Below are positions 9,155 through 17,166 of a stretch of 64,000 bases of DNA, one piece after another (position 1 is the stretch's first letter; each line of letters starts with the position of its first letter). This stretch comes from Burkholderia sp. 9120 (GTDB taxonomy: Bacteria > Pseudomonadota > Gammaproteobacteria > Burkholderiales > Burkholderiaceae), in contig NZ_JQNA01000001.1 of the NCBI RefSeq assembly GCF_000745015.1, positions 868,001 through 932,000 on the forward strand, in the 5' to 3' direction. The position numbers and the translations under genes are program-made. The notes under the pieces are model-generated. The model had not been told where the DNA came from and did no database searches. It saw nothing but the letters and a program-made list of their open reading frames with translations.

Positions 9155-9565
9155 TCAGCGCGCGAAGCTCGCTTCAGCGCCGTTCTCAACCAGTGCCTTC
9201 AGCTTTTGACTCGCATGGAACGTCACAACCCGGCGCGCGGCGATCGGAATCGCCTCGCCGGTCTTCGGATTTCTGCCGGGACGCTGGGGTTTGTCGCGCA
9301 ACTGGAAGTTGCCGAAGCCCGACAACTTCACGCTGTCGCCACTCTCCAGCGCGTCGCGGATCACCTCGAAGAACGCTTCGACCATGTCTTTCGCTTCCCG
9401 CTTGTTGAGCCCGACATTGTCGAACAGCAACTCGGCAAGTTCAGCTTTGGTGAGCGTCGGCGTTTCAGCAGAAACGACGGCGGGTGATGTCGGAATATCG
9501 CGAATCATGGCGCTGCGTTGCGCCGTAAGAAGGGCTTCGAAATCACTCGAGTTCATTTCATTCAT
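9155..9565 (-). CDS. ihfA: Integration host factor subunit alpha
   Basis: The HU/IHF fold begins at [20 protein letters not shown] and includes [17 protein letters not shown] and the DNA-bending arm motif [14 protein letters not shown] (P at the intercalating tip). The product pairs with IhfB to bend DNA by about 160 degrees and supports recombination and sigma-54 promoters. There is no Met directly before TLTKAEL, so an N-terminal extension of at least 17 residues is real. I take the ATG at 9565 ([12 protein letters not shown]), giving 136 aa against 99 in E. coli. ATGs at 9586, 9556 and 9511 are alternatives, and no strong ribosome-binding site decides between them. It follows pheT closely. 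Confidence 0.93.
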   Translation of the reverse strand: MNEMNSSDFEALLTAQRSAMIRDIPTSPAVVSAETPTLTKAELAELLFDNVGLNKREAKDMVEAFFEVIRDALESGDSVKLSGFGNFQLRDKPQRPGRNPKTGEAIPIAARRVVTFHASQKLKALVENGAEASFAR

Positions 9566-9634
9566 ATCTATCAAATGGCGCGCCATGCAAAAAACAAAGG
9601 ATGCGGAAACAGCCGTGCAATTGTTAAATGCGGG

Positions 9635-12070
9635 TTATCCGCGCAACCGTGCGCCATATACTCGAGCCAGACGTTCCACTAGAGTTTGAATGGCCAGATC
9701 GACCGTCTCATCCTGAAGGGTTCCGCCAGTATCTTGCAAGGTCACACGGAACGCAAGGCTTTTCTCATGAGCGGCGAGACCGCCGGAAGTGTTTGATTTT
9801 GGACGGAATTCGTCGAAAAGCGCAACCTTCTGAACGCTCTTGCAAGCGGGTTCGGATTGCGCCTTCTGCAGTTCGTCCAACAGCGCCTGAACCTCGATTT
9901 TCTGATCGACAACCACCGCAATATCACGACGCACCGGCGGGAATTTAGACACGTCTGCAGGAATGGGCAATACCCGCTGCATTAATGCTTCCGATTCGAT
10001 TTCAAACAGAATCGGCGCATGCGGCAAATCATATTTCTGCATCCAGCGCGGATGCAATTCGCCAATCCAGCCGACTGCGCGGCCATTCACTTCGATACGC
10101 GCGCTGCGTCCCGGATGCAGCGCCGGATGTTCCGCTTTCACGAAACGTGCCACTGCCGGCGCCAGCAAGGCTTCGAGATCGCCCTTCACGTCGAAGTAGT
10201 CGACCGTGCGGGTGGACGCGCCCCACTGCTCGTCGAGCGCCGGGCCGTAGGCGAGCGCGCCGATCATCTTCGGCTGCGCGAAACCTTCCACGGTGAGTTC
10301 GCCGGCCTTGATCGACGGATCATGCAGGAACACGCGACCGGCTTCGAACACGCGCACGCGATCCGCGGCGCGGCGATTCAGGTTCGTGCGCAGCACGTGG
10401 ATCAGGCTCCCGAACAGCGTGGTACGCATGACCGACAACTGGCTTGCAATCGGATTGAGCAAACGCACCGGCTTGTCGTTGCCCGCGAAGTCCTGTTCCC
10501 ACTCAGCGTCGACGAAACTGAAGTTCACCGTTTCCGCGTAATCGCGCGCGGCGAGTGCATGGCGGATCACGTGGATCGAACGCTGGGTTTCGTTGGTCGC
10601 GAGCATTTCGCTGGTTGCAACCGGCGGACGCGCGGGGATCTTTTCGAAGCCGTAGATCCGCGCGACTTCTTCGATCAGGTCTTCTTCGATTTCAATGTCG
10701 AAGCGGTACGACGGCGGCATCACCGAGAACGCGTCGTCGCTGCGCTCGAACGTGAGGCCGAGACGCGTGAAGATTTGCGCGATTTCATCCGCGTCGATCT
10801 TGATGCCGATGATGCGGTTCGCACGCGACACACGCATCTTCACCGGCTCGCGCTTCGGCACGTTGACGATCTGGTCGTCGACCGGACCGGCCGCGCCGCC
10901 GCAGATGTCGAGAATCAGTTGCGTGATGCGTTCGATGTGCTCGACCGTGGTCGCGTAGTCGACGCCGCGTTCGAAGCGATGGCCCGCATCGGTCGAGAAG
11001 TTGTACTTGCGCGAGCGGCCGCGAATGCTATCCGGCCACCAGAACGCGGCTTCCAGATAGATGTTCGTGGTGTCGAGCGTGACCGCCGTGCTGTCGCCGC
11101 CCATGATGCCGGCGAGACTTTCAATGTGCTGCTCGTCCGCGATCACACCGACGGTGTCGTCGAGCTCGACCGTGTTGCCGTTCAGCAGCTTGAGCGTTTC
11201 GCCCTTGCGGCCCCAGCGCACGTCCATGCCGCCGTGGATCTTGTCCAGATCGAACACGTGCGACGGACGGCCCAGTTCGAGCATCACGTAGTTCGAGATA
11301 TCGACCAGCGCGGAGATGCTGCGTTGACCCGAACTTTCGAGACGCTGAATCATCCATTGCGGTGACTTCGCGCGTGCATTCACGCCGCGAATCACGCGAC
11401 CCGAGAAGCGGCCGCACAGATCGGGTGCCGAGATTTTGACGGGCAGCGTTTCGTCGAGCGTGACTTGCGCCGGCTTGATCTCGAGCGGGCGCAACGATGC
11501 ACCCGTGATCGCCGACGTTTCGCGCGCTACGCCGAACACCGACAGACAATCCGCCTTGTTCGGCGTCAGCTTGATCTCGAAAATCGTGTCGTCGAGATTG
11601 AGCGTTTCGCGGATGTCCTGGCCGATCGGCGTATCTTCCGGCAGGATCATCAGGCCGCTATGATCTTCCGACAGCTTCAGTTCGCGCGCCGAGCAGAGCA
11701 TGCCCTGGCTTTCCACGCCGCGCAGCTTGGAGAGCTTGATCGCGAACGGCGCGGCGCCCTCTTCGGCCGGCGGCAATTGCGCGCCCACCAGCGCGACCGG
11801 CACCTTGATGCCCGGCGCCACGTTCGGCGCGCCGCACACGATGTTCAGCGTCGCGCCCGTGCCGGCGTCGACCTGACACACGTTGAGCTTGTCCGCGTCC
11901 GGGTGCTTGACGACTTCCAGCACCTGGCCGACAACGATCTTCGAGGTCGGCGGCGCAGCCGGCCGCAGGTCTTCAACTTCGAGACCGGCCATTGTCAACG
12001 CGTGCGACAGTTGGTCGGTCGTCAGTTGCGGATCGACAAAGGTTCTCAGCCAGGATTCCGGGAATTGCAT
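9635..12070 (-). CDS. pheT: Phenylalanyl-tRNA synthetase beta subunit
   Basis: 811 aa, full length for bacterial PheT. It starts [17 protein letters not shown]. An N-terminal tRNA-binding (EMAP-like) domain spans about residues 40-150 ([20 protein letters not shown]). The B3/B4 editing region includes the [14 protein letters not shown] segment, B5 lies near 405-475, and the C-terminal FDX-ACB anticodon-binding domain ends [12 protein letters not shown]. It forms the alpha2beta2 enzyme with PheS that charges tRNA-Phe. It is separated from pheS by 142 bp and from ihfA by about 70 bp, all on the minus strand. Confidence 0.98.
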   Translation of the reverse strand: MQFPESWLRTFVDPQLTTDQLSHALTMAGLEVEDLRPAAPPTSKIVVGQVLEVVKHPDADKLNVCQVDAGTGATLNIVCGAPNVAPGIKVPVALVGAQLPPAEEGAAPFAIKLSKLRGVESQGMLCSARELKLSEDHSGLMILPEDTPIGQDIRETLNLDDTIFEIKLTPNKADCLSVFGVARETSAITGASLRPLEIKPAQVTLDETLPVKISAPDLCGRFSGRVIRGVNARAKSPQWMIQRLESSGQRSISALVDISNYVMLELGRPSHVFDLDKIHGGMDVRWGRKGETLKLLNGNTVELDDTVGVIADEQHIESLAGIMGGDSTAVTLDTTNIYLEAAFWWPDSIRGRSRKYNFSTDAGHRFERGVDYATTVEHIERITQLILDICGGAAGPVDDQIVNVPKREPVKMRVSRANRIIGIKIDADEIAQIFTRLGLTFERSDDAFSVMPPSYRFDIEIEEDLIEEVARIYGFEKIPARPPVATSEMLATNETQRSIHVIRHALAARDYAETVNFSFVDAEWEQDFAGNDKPVRLLNPIASQLSVMRTTLFGSLIHVLRTNLNRRAADRVRVFEAGRVFLHDPSIKAGELTVEGFAQPKMIGALAYGPALDEQWGASTRTVDYFDVKGDLEALLAPAVARFVKAEHPALHPGRSARIEVNGRAVGWIGELHPRWMQKYDLPHAPILFEIESEALMQRVLPIPADVSKFPPVRRDIAVVVDQKIEVQALLDELQKAQSEPACKSVQKVALFDEFRPKSNTSGGLAAHEKSLAFRVTLQDTGGTLQDETVDLAIQTLVERLARVYGARLRG

Positions 12071-12212
12071 GGTTCTGTGTACGTTCTGATCAGGTTAGGT
12101 CCACGTCCGGCAATGTTGCCCTGGTGCTTCTCTGGACTCTGCCGGGGACGCTGCGAACGGCACGCCTTGCATGCCATTCGCGCTCTATGCTTGTCGCGTT
12201 CGACCGCGCGGT

Positions 12213-13226
12213 TCAGGCGAATTGACGCAGGAAACGCAGGTCGTTTTCGAAGAACAGACGCAGGTCTTGCACGCCGTAGCGCAACATGGTGAGCCGTTCG
12301 AGGCCACTGCCGAACGCGAAGCCGATATAGCGCTCCGGGTCGAGACCCATGTTGCGAATCACCGTGGGATGCACCTGGCCGGAGCCCGAAATTTCGAGCC
12401 ACTTGCCGGCGTTCTTGCCCGTTTCGAACAGCATGTCGATTTCAGCCGACGGTTCGGTGAACGGAAAATACGACGGACGGAAGCGCACGAGAATGTCGTC
12501 GCGCTCGAAGAATTTCTTCAGGAAGTCGGTGTAGACGCCCTTCAGGTCCGCGAAGCTGATGTTCTCGTCGATCCACAGGCCTTCGACCTGGTTGAACATC
12601 GGCGAATGGGTCGCGTCGCTGTCCACGCGATACGTGCGGCCCGGCACGATCACCTTGATTGGCGGCGTGTTGGTGCGCGCGTAACGCACCTGCATCGGGC
12701 TGGTATGGGTGCGCAGCAGCAGTTGACGGCCGTCGGCATCTTTGCCGTCGACGTAGAAGGTGTCCTGCATGGAACGCGCCGGATGGTTTTCCGGGCTGTT
12801 CAGCGAGGTGAAGTTGTACCAGTCGGTTTCGATTTCGGGGCCGTCGGCCACGTCGAATCCGATCGACCGGAAAATCTGTTCGACGCGCTCCCACGTGCGC
12901 ATCACCGGGTGCAGGCTGCCTGCGCCGGTGCCGCGACCGGGCAACGTGACGTCGATGGCTTCAGCGGCGAGGCGCTGATTCAGCAACGCGTCGGCCAATG
13001 CCTGACGGCGGGCCGTCAATGCGGCTTCCACTTGTTGCTTGACGAGGTTGATCCGTGCGCCTTCGGTCTTGCGCGTTTCGGGATCGAGTTTGCCAAGGCC
13101 CTTCAATAGCTCGGTCAGCGCACCCGATTTACCAAGAAAGCGCGCTTTCTCGTTCTCGAGGGTGGTGACGTCGGAGGCTTCTGCGAAGGCTTTTTGCGCG
13201 TCGGCGACAATCTGGTCCAGATCCAT
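12213..13226 (-). CDS. pheS: Phenylalanyl-tRNA synthetase alpha subunit
   Basis: 337 aa with the PheS N-terminal coiled-coil (residues 1-85) and the class II catalytic core. Motif 2 contains [14 protein letters not shown], and motif 3 lies in [17 protein letters not shown]. The start [14 protein letters not shown] at 13226 is preferred; GGGATCA precedes it. The frame to 13283 would run into the leader hairpin. It catalyses ATP-dependent charging of tRNA-Phe together with PheT. A terminator-like hairpin lies 56-87 nt upstream of the start and may act as an attenuator. Confidence 0.98.
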   Translation of the reverse strand: MDLDQIVADAQKAFAEASDVTTLENEKARFLGKSGALTELLKGLGKLDPETRKTEGARINLVKQQVEAALTARRQALADALLNQRLAAEAIDVTLPGRGTGAGSLHPVMRTWERVEQIFRSIGFDVADGPEIETDWYNFTSLNSPENHPARSMQDTFYVDGKDADGRQLLLRTHTSPMQVRYARTNTPPIKVIVPGRTYRVDSDATHSPMFNQVEGLWIDENISFADLKGVYTDFLKKFFERDDILVRFRPSYFPFTEPSAEIDMLFETGKNAGKWLEISGSGQVHPTVIRNMGLDPERYIGFAFGSGLERLTMLRYGVQDLRLFFENDLRFLRQFA

Positions 13227-13281
13227 TGATCCCATCATTTCAACGTCAGTGTTCAATCGAAGCAAAACTGGTTCTACCAAC

Positions 13282-13330
13282 AAAAACGGGGCTCGGTGAG
13301 GAGCCCCGTTTTTGCTGCAGCGTCACCGAG
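13282..13330 (-). promoter_or_regulatory. Candidate attenuator in the pheS leader
   Basis: A perfect 13-bp stem (13282-13294 with 13301-13313, GC-rich core ending in AAAAA/TTTTT) with a 6-nt loop lies between rplT and pheS. On the minus strand it ends in TTTTTG, as an intrinsic terminator would. Just upstream, minus-strand CTCGGTGA (13330-13323) is complementary to the TCACCGAG formed by the loop and the first three bases of the 3' arm, so an alternative antiterminator pairing is possible. No Phe-rich leader peptide is evident. Confidence 0.55.
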
Positions 13331-13384
13331 ACTACCGGATGTTCGCTACAACGAACCACGCAGTATTAATTGCCAGAAGCGCAA

Positions 13385-13744
13385 TCAGGCTGCAACGGCG
13401 GCTTTCACCTGCTGAACGATCGCAGCAAAAGCAGCCTTGTCAAACACAGCCATGTCGGCCAGCACCTTGCGGTCGAGTTCGATCGAAGCCTTCTTCAGGC
13501 CGTTGATGAACACGCTGTACGTCATGTCGTGCTGACGCACCGCCGCGTTGATACGCGTGATCCACAATGCACGGAACACACGCTTCTTGTTGCGGCGATC
13601 GCGATAGGCGTATTGGCCTGCGCGCATGACCGCCTGCTTGGCGATGCGATAGACGTTATTGCGACGGCCGCGGTAACCCTTGGCCAGCTTGATGATCTTC
13701 TTGTGACGGGCCCGTGCGGTAACCCCACGTTTTACTCGAGGCAT
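13385..13744 (-). CDS. rplT: 50S ribosomal protein L20
   Basis: 119 aa, canonical L20: [17 protein letters not shown] at the N-terminus, [20 protein letters not shown] in the RNA-threading helix, and [21 protein letters not shown]. It binds 23S rRNA early in 50S assembly and, in enterobacteria, represses rpmI-rplT translation. It follows rpmI by 29 bp. The stop is TGA at 13385. Confidence 0.99.
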
Positions 13745-13773
13745 ATCTTGCTCCTATGAGTTTCGGTTAAGGG

Positions 13774-13971
13774 TTAAGCGAACGGCAGCATTGCGCGCAC
13801 GGAGTTCATATCTGCATCATGAACTGCCGTCGAACCGCGCAAGTGGCGTTTGTTCTTGGTGGTCTTCTTGGTAAGAATGTGGCGCTTGAAGGCCTGACCG
13901 CGCTTGACGGTACCGCCCGGACGCACCACGAAGCGCTTTGCAGCACTCTTCTTGGTCTTCATCTTCGGCAT
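13774..13971 (-). CDS. rpmI: 50S ribosomal protein L35
   Basis: 65 aa: [20 protein letters not shown], then [22 protein letters not shown], the full L35 pattern. A GGAG lies 6 nt before the ATG (ATAATGGAGTTGTC). It lies between infC and rplT, with an unusually long 242-nt leader after infC that may hold the autoregulatory target of L20. Confidence 0.99.
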   Translation of the reverse strand: MPKMKTKKSAAKRFVVRPGGTVKRGQAFKRHILTKKTTKNKRHLRGSTAVHDADMNSVRAMLPFA

Positions 13972-14213
13972 GACAACTCCATTATTAGATGGATATGGGT
14001 GTGCGGTCGGCCAGAAGCCATCACCCGCCCTTCGAAACCCATTCCACTTGGTATGCAGACCGCCAATACAACCGACGGCCGCTTTTCAGGAATCGGCGCG
14101 TAGTTCTGCGCCGTTCCGAAACCTGCAGATACCACACCGGACACCCGGCACAGCATCATTCAATCTCTCACCACCAGAGCGCGCGCCACACGGCACGCCG
14201 CCGCTCCAGCGGT
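13972..14213 (-). other. infC-rpmI intergenic leader
   Basis: No open reading frame of note lies in these 242 nt. One clear hairpin is visible (GGCGC at 14095-14099 with GCGCC at 14108-14112, 8-nt loop), and a smaller CCGG-TGTC-type hairpin lies near 14138-14149. In E. coli the L20 translational operator lies in this part of the operon. I cannot match its fold by eye, so an L20 site here is only a positional inference. Confidence 0.35.
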
Positions 14214-14738
14214 TTACTTCTTTTTCTTCGGAGCGATCACCATGATCATCTGGCGTCCTTCCATTTTGGGCATCTGCTCGACCTGACCGACTTCGTCGAG
14301 GTCCGTGCGCAGGCGCTCAAGGACGCGCATACCGATTTCCTGGTGAGCCATTTCGCGGCCACGGAAACGCAACGTGATTTTCGTCTTGTCGCCGTCGTCG
14401 AGGAAGCGAATGAGGTTACGCAGCTTGACGTTGTAGTCACCGTCATCAGTGCCCGGACGGAATTTGACTTCCTTGACCTGGACAATCTTCTGCTTGAGCT
14501 TGGCCTCGTGCTGCTTCTTCGCTTCCGAGTACTTGAACTTGCCGTAGTCCATCAAGCGGCAAACTGGCGGTACCGCTTGCGGGGCGATTTCAACCAGATC
14601 GACATCCTGCTGTTCCGACATGCGGAACGCATCAGCGAGCTTCACGATGCCGAGCGGTTCGTTCTCGACTCCGACCAGACGCACCTCGGGTGCCGTAATT
14701 TCACCGTTGATGCGGTGCGCAGACTTATCAGTAGCGAT
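14214..14738 (-). CDS. infC: Translation initiation factor IF-3, AUC start codon
   Basis: 174 aa. The N-domain, residues 1-75, contains [20 protein letters not shown] and [20 protein letters not shown]. The C-domain ends in [21 protein letters not shown]. Reading upstream from the conserved GTG-encoded Val, the frame continues [12 protein letters not shown] with no ATG, GTG or TTG before an in-frame TAG five codons above. An AGAGGA Shine-Dalgarno sits 9 nt before ATC at 14738-14736. IF-3 rejects non-AUG starts, so the rare AUC codon gives the known negative autoregulation. It lies 49 nt after thrS; a weak hairpin with T7 (14761-14790 region) overlaps the thrS stop. Confidence 0.95.
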   Translation of the reverse strand: MATDKSAHRINGEITAPEVRLVGVENEPLGIVKLADAFRMSEQQDVDLVEIAPQAVPPVCRLMDYGKFKYSEAKKQHEAKLKQKIVQVKEVKFRPGTDDGDYNVKLRNLIRFLDDGDKTKITLRFRGREMAHQEIGMRVLERLRTDLDEVGQVEQMPKMEGRQMIMVIAPKKKK

Positions 14739-14752
14739 GTTACGTTTCCTCT
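14736..14752 (-). promoter_or_regulatory. Shine-Dalgarno and AUC initiation codon of infC
   Basis: The minus strand reads AGAGGAAACGTAAC then ATC. An in-frame TAG immediately precedes the AGG. No canonical start codon lies between this TAG and the GTG nineteen codons later, which is inside the conserved N-domain. This fixes the start at a non-canonical codon, as in E. coli infC (AUU). Confidence 0.85.
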
Positions 14753-14787
14753 AAAATTTAAAAAAACGAGCCGGGCTGCCAAGTGGC

Positions 14788-16695
14788 TCAGTTGAACGAC
14801 TGCACGTCATGGCGCAGACGCTCAATGAAGGTATCGAGAGGCATAACGCCCAGATCGACACCACCACGGGCACGCACGGCTACCGTTTGGGCTTCACGCT
14901 CTTTGTCGCCGACCACAAGCAGGTACGGGACCTTTTCCAGCGTGTGCTCACGTATTTTATAGCTAATCTTCTCGTTGCGCAAATCGGCCTCTACTCTAAC
15001 CCCTTGTTTTTGCAACGATTGGGCTAGCGAGCGTGCATATTCGGTCTGATTTTCCGCGATATTCATCACCACAACCTGCATGGGCGCGAGCCAGGACGGC
15101 ATTGCACCAGCGTGGTGCTCGATCAGAATGCCCAAGAACCGCTCCATTGATCCGACGATTGCCCGGTGCAGCATGATCGGCCGGCGACGGCCATTGTCTT
15201 CCGCGACGTATTCGGCGCCGAGGCGCTCCGGCAGCACCATATCGAGCTGCAGCGTACCGCATTGCCACGAGCGGCCGAGTGCATCCTTGATGTGATATTC
15301 GACCTTCGGACCGTAGAACGCGCCCTCGCCCGGCAACTCTTCCCACGTCACGCCGCACGCGGTCAGCGCTTCGCGCAGACCCTGCTCCGCGCGATCCCAC
15401 GTCTCGTCCGTGCCGGCACGTGCGTCCGGACGCAGCGACAACTTGATCTCGACCTTGTCGAAGCCGAAGTCCTTGTACACGCTCATGGCCAGCGTGTTGA
15501 AGGCGATCGATTCGCTGATGAACTGGTCTTCGGTACAGAAAATATGTGCGTCGTCCTGCACGAAACCACGCACTCGCATCAGGCCATGCAACGCGCCCGA
15601 CGATTCATTGCGGTGGCACGAACCAAACTCCGCGTAACGCAGCGGCAGATCGCGGTACGAACGCAAGCCGTGGTTGAACACCTGCACGTGACCCGGGCAG
15701 TTCATCGGCTTGATCGCGTAGTCGCGCTTTTCCGATTCCGTCGTGAACATATTTTCACGATAGTTCTGCCAGTGGCCCGACGCTTCCCACAGCGAGCGGT
15801 CCATGATCATCGGCGTCTTGATTTCGAGGTACCCGGCGTCGTTCACGCGACGACGCATGTACTGCTCGACCTGCTGCCACAGCGTCCAGCCGCGCGGATG
15901 CCAGAACACCATGCCCGGCGACTCGTCCTGCATATGGAACAGATCGAGTTGCTTGCCGAGTTTGCGGTGGTCGCGTTTTTCGGCCTCTTCGAGCATGTGC
16001 AGATACGCTTCCTGGTCTTCTTTTTTGGTCCAGGCCGTACCGTAGATGCGCTGCAATTGCTCGTTCTTCGAATCGCCACGCCAGTAGGCGCCCGCCACCT
16101 TCATCAGCTTGAAGACTTTCAACTTGCCAGTGGACGGCACGTGCGGGCCACGGCACAGATCGGTAAAGCCGCCATGCGAGTACAGCTTGATATCGTCGCT
16201 GGACGGAATCGATTCGATGATCTCGGCCTTGTACTTTTCGCCGATGCTCTTGAAGTAGTCCACTGCTTCTTCACGCGACACCACGCGGCGCGAAACCTGC
16301 TCGTCTTTCTTGGCGAGTTCCTGCATGCGCTTCTCGATCTTTTCCAGATCTTCCGGCGTGAAGGGGCGGCTGTACGCGAAGTCGTAGTAGAAACCGTTGT
16401 CGATCACCGGGCCGATCGTGACCTGCGCGTCCGGGAACAGATCCTTCACCGCGTACGCGAGCAAGTGCGCCGTGGAGTGACGAATGATGTCGAGACCGTC
16501 GGCGTCTTTTTCGGTGACGATGGCGAGCGCCACGTCGTGATCGATCAGCGCGGACGTATCAACCAGTTCACCGTCGATCTTGCCGCCGAGCGCAGCCTTC
16601 GCGAGGCCGGGGCCGATCGAGGCGGCCACTTCGGCGACGGTCACCGGATGCTCGTACTGTCGAACAGAACCGTCAGGCAGACGTATCGAAACCAT
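14788..16695 (-). CDS. thrS: Threonyl-tRNA synthetase
   Basis: 635 aa, full length. N-terminal TGS domain ([20 protein letters not shown]), then the second editing domain with the HxxxH motif ([19 protein letters not shown]). The class II core has the zinc ligands in [10 protein letters not shown] and the later His residues, plus [12 protein letters not shown] (motif 2). The C-terminal anticodon-binding domain is rich in [11 protein letters not shown]. The ATG at 16695 is chosen over the 5'-extended frame because it starts exactly at the TGS domain. It charges tRNA-Thr and edits mischarged Ser. It leads the infC-rpmI-rplT-pheST block. Confidence 0.98.
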   Translation of the reverse strand: MVSIRLPDGSVRQYEHPVTVAEVAASIGPGLAKAALGGKIDGELVDTSALIDHDVALAIVTEKDADGLDIIRHSTAHLLAYAVKDLFPDAQVTIGPVIDNGFYYDFAYSRPFTPEDLEKIEKRMQELAKKDEQVSRRVVSREEAVDYFKSIGEKYKAEIIESIPSSDDIKLYSHGGFTDLCRGPHVPSTGKLKVFKLMKVAGAYWRGDSKNEQLQRIYGTAWTKKEDQEAYLHMLEEAEKRDHRKLGKQLDLFHMQDESPGMVFWHPRGWTLWQQVEQYMRRRVNDAGYLEIKTPMIMDRSLWEASGHWQNYRENMFTTESEKRDYAIKPMNCPGHVQVFNHGLRSYRDLPLRYAEFGSCHRNESSGALHGLMRVRGFVQDDAHIFCTEDQFISESIAFNTLAMSVYKDFGFDKVEIKLSLRPDARAGTDETWDRAEQGLREALTACGVTWEELPGEGAFYGPKVEYHIKDALGRSWQCGTLQLDMVLPERLGAEYVAEDNGRRRPIMLHRAIVGSMERFLGILIEHHAGAMPSWLAPMQVVVMNIAENQTEYARSLAQSLQKQGVRVEADLRNEKISYKIREHTLEKVPYLLVVGDKEREAQTVAVRARGGVDLGVMPLDTFIERLRHDVQSFN

Positions 16696-16750
16696 TGTGT
16701 TCTCCGTGGTGCCGACCGGCGGTGGCACATACAACCAGGTCTAAAAAGCC

Positions 16751-16786
16751 AAAAAAAATGCGGCCCCGCTTTCGAGGGGCCGCATT
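16751..16786 (-). terminator. Intrinsic terminator upstream of thrS (possible attenuator)
   Basis: A perfect 11-bp stem (16757-16767 AATGCGGCCCC with 16776-16786) with an 8-nt loop is followed on the minus strand by eight T residues (16758-16751). It lies 163 nt beyond the 3' end of tRNA-Val and 56 nt before the thrS start. It either ends the tRNA transcript or attenuates thrS. Confidence 0.8.
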
Positions 16787-16866
16787 CACATTTCCTGCAA
16801 ACTACATTGGCGAAATTGGTCCTCGACTAGCGTCGCTCCGAAGTAGTTTCGGTCAACGTTCGCGGT

Positions 16867-16895
16867 GTCATAACCGTATTCGCCTTTTGCGCCAA
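16867..16895 (-). promoter_or_regulatory. Possible thrS promoter
   Basis: On the minus strand TTGGCG (16895-16890) and TATGAC (16872-16867) are separated by 17 nt. If used, transcription would start near 16860, giving a 165-nt leader that contains the 16751-16786 terminator. The match is moderate and untested. Confidence 0.35.
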
Positions 16896-16948
16896 AGGCG
16901 CTTACTGCAGCTTGCGAAACCCCGGCAAAACCGGAATTTCTCTTTCGT

Positions 16949-17025
16949 TGGTAGGCTCGATTGGACTCGAACCAACGACCCCCACCATGTCAAGGTGGTG
17001 CTCTAACCAGCTGAGCTACGAGCCT
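16949..17025 (-). tRNA. tRNA-Val (GAC)
   Basis: 77 nt with encoded CCA (TGG at 16949-16951 plus strand). The acceptor stem is AGGCTCG/CGAGCCT, the D-arm AGCTCAGCTGGTTAGAGCACC, and the anticodon arm CCACC-TTGACAT-GGTGG with anticodon GAC. The T-arm is GTTGG-TTCGAGT-CCAAT. It reads Val GUC/GUU codons and lies upstream of thrS on the same strand. Confidence 0.97.
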
Positions 17026-17036
17026 GAAGAAACGAG

Positions 17037-17065
17037 ATTATATGGAGCGCCACACTGCTTGGCAA
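17037..17065 (-). promoter_or_regulatory. Promoter of tRNA-Val
   Basis: The minus strand reads TTGCCA (17065-17060), a 17-nt spacer, then a perfect TATAAT (17042-17037). The predicted start lies a few bases before the tRNA 5' end at 17025. This is a strong sigma-70 promoter. Confidence 0.8.
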
Positions 17066-17166
17066 GTACTTTTATGCACCGACTTTAAATTTCTACCCAA
17101 CTGCACGAGCGTGTGAAGCCGAGGCCTCTGCAGAGAGGGCGACACACACAGACCACCGCTCACGCA

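Noticed and set aside
14214..14684. infC from the internal GTG at 14684
   Set aside because: It would cut off the conserved N-domain strand [10 protein letters not shown]; the frame continues upstream to an AUC with a good ribosome-binding site.
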